Source: an uncultured Lachnospiraceae bacterium (GTDB taxonomy: Bacteria; Bacillota; Clostridia; Lachnospirales; Lachnospiraceae). Taken from it: a stretch of 64,000 nt of DNA. Positions 25,799 to 36,433 of this stretch are shown one piece after another. Under the pieces are notes generated by a model. The model ran no database searches and was not told the origin of the DNA. It was given only the letters and a program-made list of their open reading frames with translations. The translations under genes were made by a program, and so were the position numbers. Location: contig CANQAP010000001.1 in NCBI GenBank assembly GCA_947589305.1, forward strand, positions 186,001 to 250,000, read 5' to 3'. The first letter of the stretch is position 1. The number at the start of each line of letters is the position of its first letter.

Positions 25799-27712
25799 AT
25801 GAATATAAAAATGCAATGCTGCGGCATTTTATTAATGGTGGTGATCTTTTATTTCTATTACCGCCAAAAAAAGATCAATCTGAATACCGAACGGGCATTT
25901 TTAAGGATCTATACGATCGTGATCCTTTCCCTGACTTTGGATGTGCTTTCCATCATCGTTCTCCAATATTCCGATTCCTTGCCGAATTGGTTGGTGAATA
26001 CAGTATGTAAAGCCTATGTCTCCTCACTGGTTTTAGTTGCCTTGAATGGCGTTTTGTATGTCTTTGCCGACGTGTTTAGCCAAAGCAGACAATACTACCG
26101 CCGTGTTGTGATCTATTGCAGTCTGGTATTGGCGGGTATCGTGTTGATCTGCTGCCTGCCGATCTATAAGCATGTGGAAAATCATTATGACACCTATACT
26201 TACGGTCCGAGTGTCATGACAACTTATGTGATCTGTATGCTGTTGTTTACCGTGTTGATCTATCTGGTGATACGATACCGCTCGAAGATGAACCCCAAAC
26301 GACGGGATGCCGTGAAAATCTGGATTCTTCTTTGGATCGGTTCTGCCGTGATACAGTTTTTCAATAATAAGTTGCTGTTGGTTGGTTATGCCGGAGCGAT
26401 CAGTGTCATGGTAATTTATCTTAAACTGGAAAATCCGGAGACAAATCTGGATAGACAGACCGGTTTGTTTAATCAGAATGCTTTGATGCAGTATATCAAG
26501 CAGTCTTTTACCAAGGAACAGGATTTCGCTTTGATCATATTGAATCTTCCGCATTTTCTCTTACATGCAGATACGGACGATTCCAATGAGGCAATGATGG
26601 AAATCGTGAAGTACCTGTCAACGGTTCCCAATGCGATCGCCTTTCGGGATTCGGATGATGAAATGCTCTTGTTGTTGAAAAACCCGAGCGATGTGGCTGC
26701 CATCGAACAGCAGCTTCAGGACCGGTTCGATGATTCGTGGGGCAGTCGTCATGAAACGTACATTCATCCGGACTGGATGATCGTGCCGAGCGCCAAGATC
26801 ATCAATCAAGCCGAAGATCTGATCCACTGCCTGCAATATGCCAAACAAAACAGTATCGAATTTTCGGAAAACGGAAGGATGGTATTGGATCAGGATATTA
26901 CCAACCGGATGTATGAGGAACAATTAATCGAACAGCTTTTGGTGGATGCCATCCAAAACGACTGGATAGAAGTATACTATCAGCCGATTTATTCCGTGCA
27001 GGAAAAACGCTTTGTTTCAGCCGAGGCACTGAGCCGTATCGTAGATGATGAGGGTACGGTCATTCTTCCGGGAACATTTATTGAAGTCGCCGAGAAAAAC
27101 GGAATGATCCTGAAGGTCGGCGAATTGGTATTCAAGAAAGTATGCCAGTTTATCGCACAGCATCATCCGGAAAAACTGGGCATCGAATACATAGAAGTCA
27201 ATCTTTCCGTCGTACAATGCTCGTATGAGCATCTGGCGGACAGTTTTATAGAAATCATGGAATGGTACCGGATCGATCCGGCTATGATCAATCTGGAGAT
27301 CACCGAAAGCGGTTCCGTGGCGGTCAAAAAGACCTTGTTAGACAATATGAATCAGTTGATCAACTACGGCGTGAAATTTTCACTGGATGATTTCGGGACC
27401 GGTCATTCCAATTTAAACTACATTGTGGAAATGCCGGTTGATATTGTAAAATTTGACCGCAGTATGATTGAATCCTATTTTGATAACGGCAAGGCAAAGT
27501 ATGTGATGGATGCTGCCATGCACATGATACACGGTATGAACCTGCAGATCGTGTCAGAGGGAATTGAAACGGAAGAGCAACTGGATACCATGGAAGAATT
27601 AGGCATCAGTTATATTCAGGGATATTATTTTTCAAGACCGATTCCGTCGCAGGATTTCCTTGCTTTTGTGGAAGCACACAGTAGTGAGCCGGTCAATAAC
27701 GGAGCGGAATGA
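25799..27712 (+). CDS. Membrane EAL-domain protein with degenerate GGDEF domain
   Basis: A 637-residue protein predicted to hydrolyse cyclic di-GMP. About seven membrane segments occupy residues 1-215. A GGDEF-like region follows at about 220-300, but its active-site motif reads SDDEM, so it should not make cyclic di-GMP. The EAL domain spans about 375-625 with EAL (SAEALSR near 407), EVNLS, LEITES, the DDFGTG loop, VKFDRSM, SEGIET and QGYYFSRP; the catalytic residues appear intact. The ATG at 25799 has a minimal GGA element; an in-frame ATG at 25787 would add four residues. The stop overlaps the start of the next gene. Confidence 0.9.
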   Translation: MNIKMQCCGILLMVVIFYFYYRQKKINLNTERAFLRIYTIVILSLTLDVLSIIVLQYSDSLPNWLVNTVCKAYVSSLVLVALNGVLYVFADVFSQSRQYYRRVVIYCSLVLAGIVLICCLPIYKHVENHYDTYTYGPSVMTTYVICMLLFTVLIYLVIRYRSKMNPKRRDAVKIWILLWIGSAVIQFFNNKLLLVGYAGAISVMVIYLKLENPETNLDRQTGLFNQNALMQYIKQSFTKEQDFALIILNLPHFLLHADTDDSNEAMMEIVKYLSTVPNAIAFRDSDDEMLLLLKNPSDVAAIEQQLQDRFDDSWGSRHETYIHPDWMIVPSAKIINQAEDLIHCLQYAKQNSIEFSENGRMVLDQDITNRMYEEQLIEQLLVDAIQNDWIEVYYQPIYSVQEKRFVSAEALSRIVDDEGTVILPGTFIEVAEKNGMILKVGELVFKKVCQFIAQHHPEKLGIEYIEVNLSVVQCSYEHLADSFIEIMEWYRIDPAMINLEITESGSVAVKKTLLDNMNQLINYGVKFSLDDFGTGHSNLNYIVEMPVDIVKFDRSMIESYFDNGKAKYVMDAAMHMIHGMNLQIVSEGIETEEQLDTMEELGISYIQGYYFSRPIPSQDFLAFVEAHSSEPVNNGAE

Positions 27713-29121
27713 TTATGCAAAAAGCCAAACTTTATATCGACTCCTATCAGAGCGGTATGTTTCGCGATGAAATCGAATGTGATCAGGGTGAGAACCTTTA
27801 TGATGTTCTCACCCGTCATGGTTTTATGCTCCAAGGTGCCGTCTGCCGGGGTGGTGGCGTCTGCCGGGGATGTCAGGTCTACATTGCGGAAGAAGGTATG
27901 GACTGTCTGGCGTGCCGATATACGGTCGCATCGGAAGAATTGCACGTGGCATTCGGTGGGATCGGCAGTGAACATAGTATTTTGCTGGCATTACCGGAAG
28001 AGCAGGAAACATCCGTACATTCGTTACTTTCGCAGAATCAGAAAGTCGGGGTCGCATTTGATCTCGGTACTACCACGATTGCGGCGGCGGTAGTGCGTTT
28101 GGACGATGGGGATATCGTGTCACAGGCGGGCTGCTTCAATCGTCAAGCCGCTTACGGAGCGGACGTGGTATCCCGCATCCAATATGCCGGTACGAAGAAT
28201 GTATCCGGAGAGTCGGGGCTGTCCGTCATGAACCGCCTGTTACGGGAAGATATTGAAAGCCTGATGGATACGTTCCTTGCGGAGGGGATAGACAAGCAGC
28301 AGATTTGCCGGCTGTGCTTCAGCGGAAATACGACCATGATACATTTCCTCCTGAACCGTTCCGTCGAAGGACTTGCCCAATATCCGTTTGCACCGGAGAC
28401 ATTGGGAGGAGAGCGGTTTTCATACGGGGACATGGAAATTCAGATCCTTGCGGGTCGCTCCGCTTTTGTCGGAGCGGATATTGTGTCCGGTGTCCGGTAT
28501 CTGGGACTGGATCAAAGACAGGACTATGGCTGTCTGATTGATTTAGGAACGAACGGGGAAATCTGGATTTTAAACCGGGACCGCGGTGTCTGTACATCGA
28601 CTTCCTGCGGACCGGCATTTGCGAACAGTGTATCCAAGGGTACCGTTCACGGAACGACGCTCTTAGAGGAATTGGCAAAAGCATATAAGACGGGAAAAGT
28701 GGACAGCACGGGATTGTTACGGGAACCGTATTTTTCTACGGGCATTCCCTGTGGGAATATCCTCATCACGCAGGATGCCGTTCGTCAGATCCAGTTGGCA
28801 AAAGCGGCGATCCTGACCGGAATCGAACTGGCGGCATACGAACTTCATCTGCCGCCGGAGGAAATCAATTATGTTGCGTTGGCGGGCGGTTTTGGATTTC
28901 ATCTGGATCCGGAGGCGGCGTTTACGCTCGGCATGTTGCCGGAGACTTTCCGCGGCTGTCTGCACATCGTTGGAAATACTTCTCTGCTGGGTGCGGTCCA
29001 TGCCGTGCTTCATCCGGAGGAAATGGCGGAACTGCCGGCGGTTTTACGGGAAAGCAGAGTGCTGGATCTGTCCATGAATAAGAATTTTCAGGAATTCTTT
29101 CTGCACCGCCTTCATTTTTAG
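27709..29121 (+). CDS. RACo-like [2Fe-2S] ferredoxin/ASKHA protein (DUF4445 type)
   Basis: A 470-residue protein. Residues 1-90 are a plant-type ferredoxin domain with the ligands C-x5-C-x2-C (CRGGGVCRGC near 45-54) and a fourth Cys in LACR near 69. Residues about 110-455 are an ASKHA ATPase fold with GVAFDLGTTTIAAAV, the second phosphate loop IDLGTNGEI and ALAGGFG. This is the architecture of reductive activators of corrinoid proteins, which use ATP to reduce inactive cob(II)alamin. No corrinoid protein or methyltransferase lies in the window, so its target is unknown. It overlaps the EAL gene stop by 4 bp. Confidence 0.82.
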   Translation: MIMQKAKLYIDSYQSGMFRDEIECDQGENLYDVLTRHGFMLQGAVCRGGGVCRGCQVYIAEEGMDCLACRYTVASEELHVAFGGIGSEHSILLALPEEQETSVHSLLSQNQKVGVAFDLGTTTIAAAVVRLDDGDIVSQAGCFNRQAAYGADVVSRIQYAGTKNVSGESGLSVMNRLLREDIESLMDTFLAEGIDKQQICRLCFSGNTTMIHFLLNRSVEGLAQYPFAPETLGGERFSYGDMEIQILAGRSAFVGADIVSGVRYLGLDQRQDYGCLIDLGTNGEIWILNRDRGVCTSTSCGPAFANSVSKGTVHGTTLLEELAKAYKTGKVDSTGLLREPYFSTGIPCGNILITQDAVRQIQLAKAAILTGIELAAYELHLPPEEINYVALAGGFGFHLDPEAAFTLGMLPETFRGCLHIVGNTSLLGAVHAVLHPEEMAELPAVLRESRVLDLSMNKNFQEFFLHRLHF

Positions 29122-29142
29122 GTGGCATATCGAAGGCAGATA

Positions 29143-29151
29143 TGCTATAAT
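29143..29151 (+). promoter_or_regulatory. Extended -10 promoter candidate for the WalJ-like gene
   Basis: TGC-TATAAT, an extended -10 element with no good -35 match at the expected distance. It lies 55 bp before the ATG at 29206. Confidence 0.4.
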
Positions 29152-29205
29152 ATCACAGATTGCGGGCAGGTATGTCCGGATATAGAAGAACAGGAGCGAT
29201 GGAGC

Positions 29206-30006
29206 ATGCACCTATGCAGTTTATCCAGCGGGAGCAGTGGTAATTGTATTTATGTGGGAACGGAACGAACCCATCTGTTAGTAGATACCGGAGTCAGTAA
29301 AAAACGGATCGTCGATGAGTTACACGCCATTGATCTGGAACCGGAAGACATTCAGGGAATTCTGATCACCCATGAACATTCGGATCATATTCAAGGTCTG
29401 GGTGTGTTTACCAGACAATATTCCGTACCGGTCTATGCGACGGAAGCGACGCTGACAGCGATTCGGAATACGGATTCGCTGGGAGAACTCGATACTTCGC
29501 AATGGGTTGCCATTCGACCGGATGTGCCGTTTGAGATCGAAGACCTGACCGTTGAAGCGTCTACCATTTGGCATGATGCGGCAGATCCCGTCTGTTATCA
29601 GTTTCGGCATCAGGGACACAAAGCCAGTATCTGTACGGATCTGGGGGACTATGACGGTTATTTGGTACGGAAACTGTCAGATTCGGATCTTTTGTTCATT
29701 GAAGCCAACCATGATGTCAATATGCTCTTGGTGGGACCATATACATATCCGCTCAAACAGCGGATCTTAAGTAAACGCGGTCATCTTTCCAACGAACGAT
29801 CCGGTCAGATGATTCGCGAACTGCTCAATGATCATATCAAGGGCATCATGCTAGGTCATTTGAGTAAGGAGAACAATATAGCGGAACTGGCATATGAGAC
29901 GGTTGCACAGTCCTTGCAGGAAAATCCGTTCACAAGCGATATTCGTGATTTTCATCTTCAGATCGCAAATCGCAGTGCGCATTCCGCGATTCTCGCAACC
30001 GATTGA
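29206..30006 (+). CDS. Metallo-beta-lactamase-fold hydrolase, WalJ/YycJ-like
   Basis: A 266-residue protein of the YycJ/WalJ group, a metallo-beta-lactamase-fold family of proposed nucleases in Firmicutes. The N-terminal SLSSGSSGNCIYV, the metal-binding THEHSDH near residues 62-68, a later His in IWHDA, Asp in CTDLGD and His in LGHLS are all visible. The ATG at 29206 is preferred because the conserved domain begins right there with AGGAG upstream; a longer in-frame reading to 29122 would add 28 unrelated residues. The walKR genes that often accompany it are absent. Confidence 0.9.
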   Translation: MHLCSLSSGSSGNCIYVGTERTHLLVDTGVSKKRIVDELHAIDLEPEDIQGILITHEHSDHIQGLGVFTRQYSVPVYATEATLTAIRNTDSLGELDTSQWVAIRPDVPFEIEDLTVEASTIWHDAADPVCYQFRHQGHKASICTDLGDYDGYLVRKLSDSDLLFIEANHDVNMLLVGPYTYPLKQRILSKRGHLSNERSGQMIRELLNDHIKGIMLGHLSKENNIAELAYETVAQSLQENPFTSDIRDFHLQIANRSAHSAILATD

Positions 30007-30075
30007 TCCGGTCGGATGGGAGGAGATTCGTCGGACGGATCATGAATGAAATATGATAAAAGTGAGGATAAAACA

Positions 30076-30348
30076 ATGAATAAAGCGGTGATAACAGTAG
30101 TTGGAAAAGATAGCGTAGGTATCATAGCAAAGGTCTGTACGTATCTGGCAAATAATCAGGTCAATATATTGGATATCTCCCAGACGATCGTACAAGACTA
30201 TTTCAATATGATGATGATCGTCGATACCAATGCGTCTTTGAAAGAATTTAAGACGTTATCTGACGAACTGGTACAGATCGGTGAGGAAATCGGTGTCGTC
30301 ATCCGTCTGCAAAATGAAGAAATCTTTAATATGATGCACAGAATATAA
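30076..30348 (+). CDS. ACT-domain regulatory protein (UPF0237)
   Basis: A 90-residue single ACT domain beginning [17 protein letters not shown], with [12 protein letters not shown], closely matching the UPF0237 family. ACT domains bind amino acids or small ligands. The ATG at 30076 is used because GTGAGGA lies 7 bp upstream and the family begins here. It is paired with the DUF711 gene 16 bp downstream, a widely conserved pairing; its ligand is unknown. Confidence 0.9.
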   Translation: MNKAVITVVGKDSVGIIAKVCTYLANNQVNILDISQTIVQDYFNMMMIVDTNASLKEFKTLSDELVQIGEEIGVVIRLQNEEIFNMMHRI

Positions 30349-30364
30349 AAGGCGGTGGCAGACC

Positions 30365-31729
30365 ATGATCAATATTCAAGAGGTAAGTGAAACCAATGAG
30401 ATGATTCAAAAAGAAAATCTGGATGTCCGCACCATTACCATGGGGATCAGCCTGCTGGACTGTACCGGTCATTCACTGGATGAAGTATGCGAACGTATCT
30501 ACCGGAAGATCACTACAGTTGCAAAAGATCTGGTAAAGGTCGGCAAAGAGATTGAGATACAGTACGGCATTCCGATCGTCAATAAACGGATCTCTGTGAC
30601 GCCGATCTCGCTTGTAGGCGGCACCGTCTGTAAGACGGAAGAAGATTTTGTCACCATTGCCAAAACGTTGGATCGGGCGGCAAAAACCGTGGGCGTTAAT
30701 TTTATCGGCGGTTATTCGGCGCTGGTCAGTAAAGGAATGACACCTGCCGATGAGCGTCTGATCCGTTCGATTCCGGCTGCTTTGTCCGAAACGGACGTTG
30801 TATGCAGTTCGGTCAATGTCGCTTCTACTAAGACCGGCATCAACATGGATGCGGTGAAACTCATTGGCGAAATGATCAAAGAAGCGGCACAGCGAACCAA
30901 GGAACAGGATTCCAATGCCTGCACGAAATTCGTGGTATTCTGTAACGCGCCGGATGACAATCCGTTTATGGCAGGCGCTTTTCACGGCGTAACGGAAGCG
31001 GATGCCATTATCAATGTCGGCGTCAGTGGTCCGGGAGTTGTAAAGGCTGCTTTGGAAGCGGTCCGTGGGGAGAATTTTGAGGTGCTTTGCGAGACCATTA
31101 AGAAGACGGCTTTTAAGATAACGCGTGTCGGACAGCTTGTTGCACAAGAAGCTTCCCGACGATTACAAGTACCATTCGGTATTATCGACCTGTCTCTGGC
31201 TCCGACACCGGCTGTCGGCGACAGCGTAGGTGAAATCCTTGAGGAAATAGGGTTGGAATATGCCGGCGCGCCGGGAACGACCGCGGCGCTTGCCCTTTTA
31301 AATGATCAAGTAAAAAAAGGCGGCGTTATGGCTTCTTCCTATGTAGGCGGTTTAAGCGGAGCGTTTATTCCGGTCAGCGAAGATCAGAGGATGATCGATG
31401 CCGCTGCGGCAGGAGCTTTGACGTTGGAAAAACTGGAAGCGATGACTTGCGTATGCTCCGTTGGTTTGGATATGATCGCCATCGCCGGTGATACCAAGGC
31501 AACAACGATCGCCGGTATCATTGCGGATGAAATGGCGCTGGGCATGGTAAACCAAAAAACAACGGCTGTGCGTATTATTCCTGTCATAGGGAAAAAAGAA
31601 GGCGATATGGCGGAATTCGGAGGGTTACTTGGTCATGCACCGATCATGTATGTCAATCCGTATAGCTGTGACGCATTCATAAATCGTGGGGGACGTATTC
31701 CCGCACCGATTCATAGTTTTAAAAATTAA
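30365..31729 (+). CDS. DUF711 / PFL family protein (UPF0210)
   Basis: A 454-residue cytoplasmic protein of the UPF0210/DUF711 family, recognisable from [13 protein letters not shown] at the N-terminus, [14 protein letters not shown] and the glycine-rich C-terminal [11 protein letters not shown]. Some members resemble pyruvate formate-lyase in fold by annotation, but no glycyl-radical function is established. It is co-transcribed with the ACT-domain gene, which probably regulates it. The biochemical role is unknown. Confidence 0.9.
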   Translation: MINIQEVSETNEMIQKENLDVRTITMGISLLDCTGHSLDEVCERIYRKITTVAKDLVKVGKEIEIQYGIPIVNKRISVTPISLVGGTVCKTEEDFVTIAKTLDRAAKTVGVNFIGGYSALVSKGMTPADERLIRSIPAALSETDVVCSSVNVASTKTGINMDAVKLIGEMIKEAAQRTKEQDSNACTKFVVFCNAPDDNPFMAGAFHGVTEADAIINVGVSGPGVVKAALEAVRGENFEVLCETIKKTAFKITRVGQLVAQEASRRLQVPFGIIDLSLAPTPAVGDSVGEILEEIGLEYAGAPGTTAALALLNDQVKKGGVMASSYVGGLSGAFIPVSEDQRMIDAAAAGALTLEKLEAMTCVCSVGLDMIAIAGDTKATTIAGIIADEMALGMVNQKTTAVRIIPVIGKKEGDMAEFGGLLGHAPIMYVNPYSCDAFINRGGRIPAPIHSFKN

Positions 31730-31749
31730 GGAATCCTGAGGTGATAAGA

Positions 31750-33261
31750 ATGGGAATTTTATCGGCTTTGGAACCAAAGCGAGTGTTTTACTATTTTGAA
31801 ATCCTGTGCGGCATTCCGCACAGTTCTTATCATACGAAAGAGATCAGTGATTATTGCGTATCCGTTGCGGAGAATCTTCATCTGAACGTACGGCAGGACC
31901 GTTGGAATAACGTGACCATTTGGAAACCGGCGTCTGCCGGATGTGAACATGCGCCTACGATCATGCTGCAAGGGCATCTTGACATGGTTTGTGAGCAGGA
32001 ACATGGAAACAGGCATGATTTTGAGCGGGAAGGGCTTCGCCTTTTGCTTCAGGATGATTATGTGACGGCAGACGGAACCACGTTAGGCGGTGACGACGGA
32101 ATAGCCGTTGCGATCTGTCTGGCGATCTTGGAAGACCCTGCATTGGTGCATCCGCCGCTGGAAGTGGTGTTTACAACGGAAGAAGAAGTCGGTATGGACG
32201 GAGCGATCCATTTACAGACGGATGATCTGCTGGCGGAGGTCCTTTTGAATCTGGACAGCGAGGAAGAAGGTGTCCTGACAGTCAGCAGCGCGGGAGGTTC
32301 CACATCCGAATTGCATCTGCCTTATCAGTCTGACATCCGGCAGGGAATCCCTTATGAGATCCGTATTTCCGGTCTATGCGGCGGACATTCCGGTGTGGAA
32401 ATCCACAAGGGGCGGGCAAACAGCAATCATTTAATGGGAACCGTTTTGGCGGCATTATCTGAAACGATTCCGTTTGAACTGATCTCCGTGGATGGCGGAT
32501 TAAAGCAAAATGCCATCCCGCGGGAAACGGTCGCACAGATCCTTTTGGATTCTGAGAAGCGGATATCCGCAGTTCAATCCGTCTTGGAAAAATACCAGCT
32601 CTTGTTTTGTGAGGCTTATCGGGATACGGAAGCAGAACTCCGGTTGGAATTAAAACCGTTGACCGATGTAGCGGATCGGGAATCGGGCTTATTTTCCCGA
32701 GCGGCACTGCCGCGGCAGACAGCCGGACAACTGATCCGGCTCCTGACACTGATGCCGGACGGCGTACAGAGCATGTCACAGAAGATTTCCGGGCTTCCGG
32801 AGACATCTTTAAACCTTGGCGTGCTGCGTACCGAATCGCAGGAGATCGTGATAGAGGTTTCAAGCAGGAGCAGCAATCAGGCAGCGTTGGAACTTCAGGA
32901 AGATGCCATACGGTATATTGCGTTACTCTGTGGGTTTTCCTGTCAGAAACTCTCTGAATATCCCGCTTGGCGATACCGGACGGATTCTCCGTTACAGGAT
33001 ACGATGCAGCGTGTGTACCGCAGGTTATATCAAAAGGATATGAAAGTAGAGGCGGTACATGCCGGTCTGGAATGTGGGATTTTCGCATCGAAGCTGCCAC
33101 GGCTGGATATCGTTTCCTTCGGACCGGATATTTTAGATATTCATACGCCGCAGGAACGCTTGTCGGTTTCCTCGGTAAAACGCACATATGAATATCTTTT
33201 GGCTGTCCTAGAAGCCCTCTCGGCGCAGCCGGACGGTGAGAGTGAAACACGGCGTTCATAG
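31750..33261 (+). CDS. pepD: Aminoacyl-histidine dipeptidase (M20 family)
   Basis: A 503-residue metallopeptidase that splits Xaa-His and other dipeptides. Zinc-site motifs of the M20 family are visible: LQGHLDMV, GGDDGIAVA, TTEEEVGMDGA with the catalytic Glu pair, and DIHTPQERLSV with the C-terminal His. The dimerisation or lid domain fills residues about 195-385. GAGGTG six bases upstream favours the ATG at 31750 over a GTG at 31741. It lies between the DUF711 gene and tyrS. Confidence 0.92.
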   Translation: MGILSALEPKRVFYYFEILCGIPHSSYHTKEISDYCVSVAENLHLNVRQDRWNNVTIWKPASAGCEHAPTIMLQGHLDMVCEQEHGNRHDFEREGLRLLLQDDYVTADGTTLGGDDGIAVAICLAILEDPALVHPPLEVVFTTEEEVGMDGAIHLQTDDLLAEVLLNLDSEEEGVLTVSSAGGSTSELHLPYQSDIRQGIPYEIRISGLCGGHSGVEIHKGRANSNHLMGTVLAALSETIPFELISVDGGLKQNAIPRETVAQILLDSEKRISAVQSVLEKYQLLFCEAYRDTEAELRLELKPLTDVADRESGLFSRAALPRQTAGQLIRLLTLMPDGVQSMSQKISGLPETSLNLGVLRTESQEIVIEVSSRSSNQAALELQEDAIRYIALLCGFSCQKLSEYPAWRYRTDSPLQDTMQRVYRRLYQKDMKVEAVHAGLECGIFASKLPRLDIVSFGPDILDIHTPQERLSVSSVKRTYEYLLAVLEALSAQPDGESETRRS

Positions 33262-33297
33262 ATATGATTCGAATGATTGAAGATAAGGAGAACAGTG

Positions 33298-34560
33298 ATG
33301 GAAGAAAATGTATTTGATGTCTTACAGGAGCGTGGCTTTATCGCGCAGACAACGCATGACGAACAGTTACGGGAACTGTTAGGCAAGGAAAAGGTAAAAT
33401 TCTATATAGGGTTTGACGCGACGGCGGATAGTCTGACCGTGGGGCATTTTCTGACGATCATGGCGATGATGCACATGCAGCAGCACGGGCATACCCCGAT
33501 TGCTCTGATTGGCGGCGGTACGACCATGATCGGTGATCCAAGTGGAAAGTCAGATATGCGTACGATGATGACAAGGGAGACGATTGATTATAACGCCAAC
33601 CGCTTTAAGGAGCAGTTGTCACAGTTTATCAGTTTTGACGACGGCGCCGCCATTATGGTGAATAATGCGGATTGGCTATTGGATTTGAACTATGTCACAT
33701 TCTTAAGGGAGATCGGCGTGCATTTTTCAGTCAATCGTATGCTGACTGCGGAATGCTATAAACAGCGTATGGAAAACGGTCTGACATTTTTTGAATTCAA
33801 TTATATGCTGATGCAGGCATATGATTTTTATGTACTGAATCAGAGATACGGCTGTAAATTAGAGATGGGCGGGGATGACCAATGGTCGAACATTCTCGCA
33901 GGAGCCGATCTGATCCGACGCAAGAAAATCGCAGAAAGTCCGGACGGAACGGTTCCGGCGAAGGATCCTGCGTTTGGTCTGACATTTACACTTCTGACGA
34001 CTTCAGACGGTAAGAAGATGGGGAAGACGATGAAGGGCGCCGTATGGCTGGATCCAAAGAAAACGACACCGTATGAGTTCTATCAATATTGGAGAAATAT
34101 CGAAGACGGCAACGTAGAGCGTTGTCTGGGGCTTCTGACTTTCCTGCCTATGGAGGAAGTGCGCCGTTTGGGTGCGCTGGAAGGCGCCGCCATTAATCAG
34201 GCGAAAGAAGTGCTGGCTTACGAGATCACGAAAATCGTACATGGAGAGGAAGAAGCCAACAAGGCACAGGAGGCTGCCCGCACCGTCTTTGCAAGCGGTG
34301 GGGTCAGTGAGAATATGCCGACGATCACCTATTCCAAGGCACAGATGGATGCCGGGCTGGATATCCTGAGCGTTTTAGTCGATACCAAGCTCTGCACAAG
34401 CCGGGGAGACGCAAGACGAAACGTGGAACAGGGCGGCGTAAAACTCAATGACGAGAAGATAACGGATCCGCTGCGCAAACTTGCCGAAACCGATATTCAG
34501 GACGGATCGATCTTACTGCGCAAGGGTAAGAAAAATATTTATAAAATTGTCATAGAATGA
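33298..34560 (+). CDS. tyrS: Tyrosyl-tRNA synthetase
   Basis: A 420-residue class I aminoacyl-tRNA synthetase. The HIGH-like element GHFLT is near residue 51, the tyrosine-binding MQAYDFY and GGDDQWSN segments are intact, and the KMSKS-like loop reads KKMGKT near 238-243. A C-terminal S4 RNA-binding domain covers about 355-420. The ATG at 33298 follows AAGGAG by 7 bp. No T-box leader is seen in the 36-bp gap before it, so it is probably transcribed with pepD. Confidence 0.97.
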   Translation: MEENVFDVLQERGFIAQTTHDEQLRELLGKEKVKFYIGFDATADSLTVGHFLTIMAMMHMQQHGHTPIALIGGGTTMIGDPSGKSDMRTMMTRETIDYNANRFKEQLSQFISFDDGAAIMVNNADWLLDLNYVTFLREIGVHFSVNRMLTAECYKQRMENGLTFFEFNYMLMQAYDFYVLNQRYGCKLEMGGDDQWSNILAGADLIRRKKIAESPDGTVPAKDPAFGLTFTLLTTSDGKKMGKTMKGAVWLDPKKTTPYEFYQYWRNIEDGNVERCLGLLTFLPMEEVRRLGALEGAAINQAKEVLAYEITKIVHGEEEANKAQEAARTVFASGGVSENMPTITYSKAQMDAGLDILSVLVDTKLCTSRGDARRNVEQGGVKLNDEKITDPLRKLAETDIQDGSILLRKGKKNIYKIVIE

Positions 34561-34567
34561 GGTACGT

Positions 34568-36433
34568 ATGGAGAAATTGGCATTATCGGACGAGATTCTC
34601 ATGCAGATCGAAAAACCCGCCCGATATATCGGAAAGGAAATCAATAGCATTATAAAAGATCCTTCAGACATAGAGATCCGTTTTGCCATGTGTTTTCCGG
34701 ATGTATATGAAATCGGCATGTCCTATCTAGGGATCCAGATCCTGTATGATATGTTAAACCGGATGGATGATGTCTGGTGCGAACGGGTATACTCTCCATG
34801 GCTTGATCTGGATGCGATCATGCGAAAGGAAGGCATTCCGTTATTTGCTTTGGAATCGCAGGATCCCATCCGCATGTTTGATTTTTTAGGGATCACGCTG
34901 CAGTATGAGATGTGTTATACCAATGTGTTACAGATTTTGGATTTAAGCGGGATCCCGTTGTTGGCTGCCGAACGCAGCGATTCCGATCCGATCGTGATAG
35001 GCGGGGGTCCCTGCAGTTATAACCCGGAACCGATCGCCGATTTTTTTGATATCTTTTATATCGGTGAAGGAGAAACGGTTTATCGGGAACTGATGGATGC
35101 GTATAAGCGGAACCGGAAGGCGGGCGGAAGCCGGCTTCGTTTTTTGGAGGCAGCCGCTGAGATCGAAGGCATTTACGTTCCGCAGTTTTATGATATCTGC
35201 TATCATCCGGACGGGACCATTCAGGAAGTCTGCATCCGGAATCCGCATGCAAAACAAAAGATCAGGAAACAGGTCGTTATGGATTTTTCCGATACCCCAT
35301 ATCCGATGAAGCCGATCGTTCCTTTTTTGAAAGTCACACAGGACCGGGTAACTCTCGAGATTCAGAGAGGCTGTATTCGCGGCTGTCGTTTTTGTCAGGC
35401 GGGATCAATCTATCGACCGACCCGTGAAAAAAATGTGGAGCAGATGAAACAGTATGCAATGGAAATGATCCGCTCTACCGGTCATGAGGAGATCACACTC
35501 AGTTCCTTAAGTTCGAGTGATTATCGCGCTTTACCGGAATTGACGGAGTTCCTGATTGAGGAAATGGGAAAGAAAAAGGTCAATATCGCCCTTCCTTCTC
35601 TGCGTATCGACGCATTTTCACTGGATGTTATGAAGCGAGTTCAGGATATTAAAAAAAGCAGTCTGACCTTTGCGGCGGAGGCAGGGACGCAACGCCTGCG
35701 GGATGTGATCAACAAAGGTCTTACGGAAGATATGATCAGAGAAGGCGCCATGAAAGCCTTTCAGGGCGGCTGGAATAAGGTGAAGTTCTATTTTATGCTG
35801 GGCTTGCCGACCGAAACGGAAGAGGATTTACGCGGCATTCCGCTGCTTTGCGAACAGCTTGCGGAAGATTATTATACGATTCCGAAAGAGGAACGCAGCG
35901 GCAAGGTATCCATTACTGCCAGTTCTTCCTTTTTTGTTCCGAAACCGTTCACGCCGTTCCAATGGGCGGCTATGGATTCCGAAGAAACATTTTTACAGAA
36001 AGCGCATTTTGTGAAAGAAGAATTTAAGAAACAAAAAAACCGTAAGAGTCTGTCTTATCGTTATCATGACGCGGATCTCACTGTCATGGAGGGGATCTTC
36101 GCCCGCGGTGACCGCAAACTGGCACCTGTCATTTTACAGGCGTATCGCGGCGGCTGTATCTATGACGCATGGCATGAGTATTTCCGGCGTGACGTCTGGG
36201 AGCAGGCATTTCGTGACCACGGAATCGAGCCGGACTTTTATATCGGCAGGGAACGTTCGACGGAAGAAATTCTGCCGTGGGATTTTATTGATATCGGTGT
36301 GTCGAAAGCATTTCTGATACGTGAGTGGGAACGGGCAAAACGCGGCGAGACCACGCAAAACTGTAAACAGGGCTGTTCCGGCTGTGGCGCCGCGGTGTTC
36401 GGAGGAGGTGTCTGTCTTGAAAATCAGAGTTAA
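34568..36433 (+). CDS. B12-binding-domain radical SAM protein (TIGR03960-like)
   Basis: A 621-residue protein with an N-terminal cobalamin-binding-like Rossmann region (about 35-200) and a radical SAM core (about 255-470). The cluster motif C-x3-C-x2-C is present in RGCIRGCRFCQ (near 268-277). The C-terminus has a further Cys-rich tail GCSGCGAAVFGGGVC. This is the TIGR03960 family, conserved beside a DUF2344 partner and the RNase G/L21 cluster; it is thought to act in rRNA or protein modification, but the reaction is not established. The DUF2344 gene overlaps its end by 17 bp. Confidence 0.92.
   Translation: MEKLALSDEILMQIEKPARYIGKEINSIIKDPSDIEIRFAMCFPDVYEIGMSYLGIQILYDMLNRMDDVWCERVYSPWLDLDAIMRKEGIPLFALESQDPIRMFDFLGITLQYEMCYTNVLQILDLSGIPLLAAERSDSDPIVIGGGPCSYNPEPIADFFDIFYIGEGETVYRELMDAYKRNRKAGGSRLRFLEAAAEIEGIYVPQFYDICYHPDGTIQEVCIRNPHAKQKIRKQVVMDFSDTPYPMKPIVPFLKVTQDRVTLEIQRGCIRGCRFCQAGSIYRPTREKNVEQMKQYAMEMIRSTGHEEITLSSLSSSDYRALPELTEFLIEEMGKKKVNIALPSLRIDAFSLDVMKRVQDIKKSSLTFAAEAGTQRLRDVINKGLTEDMIREGAMKAFQGGWNKVKFYFMLGLPTETEEDLRGIPLLCEQLAEDYYTIPKEERSGKVSITASSSFFVPKPFTPFQWAAMDSEETFLQKAHFVKEEFKKQKNRKSLSYRYHDADLTVMEGIFARGDRKLAPVILQAYRGGCIYDAWHEYFRRDVWEQAFRDHGIEPDFYIGRERSTEEILPWDFIDIGVSKAFLIREWERAKRGETTQNCKQGCSGCGAAVFGGGVCLENQS

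Noticed and set aside
32282-33259. A 325-codon minus-strand frame opposite pepD
   Set aside because: Composition is Arg/Pro/His-rich as expected from the reverse of a coding strand; pepD is clearly the real gene.
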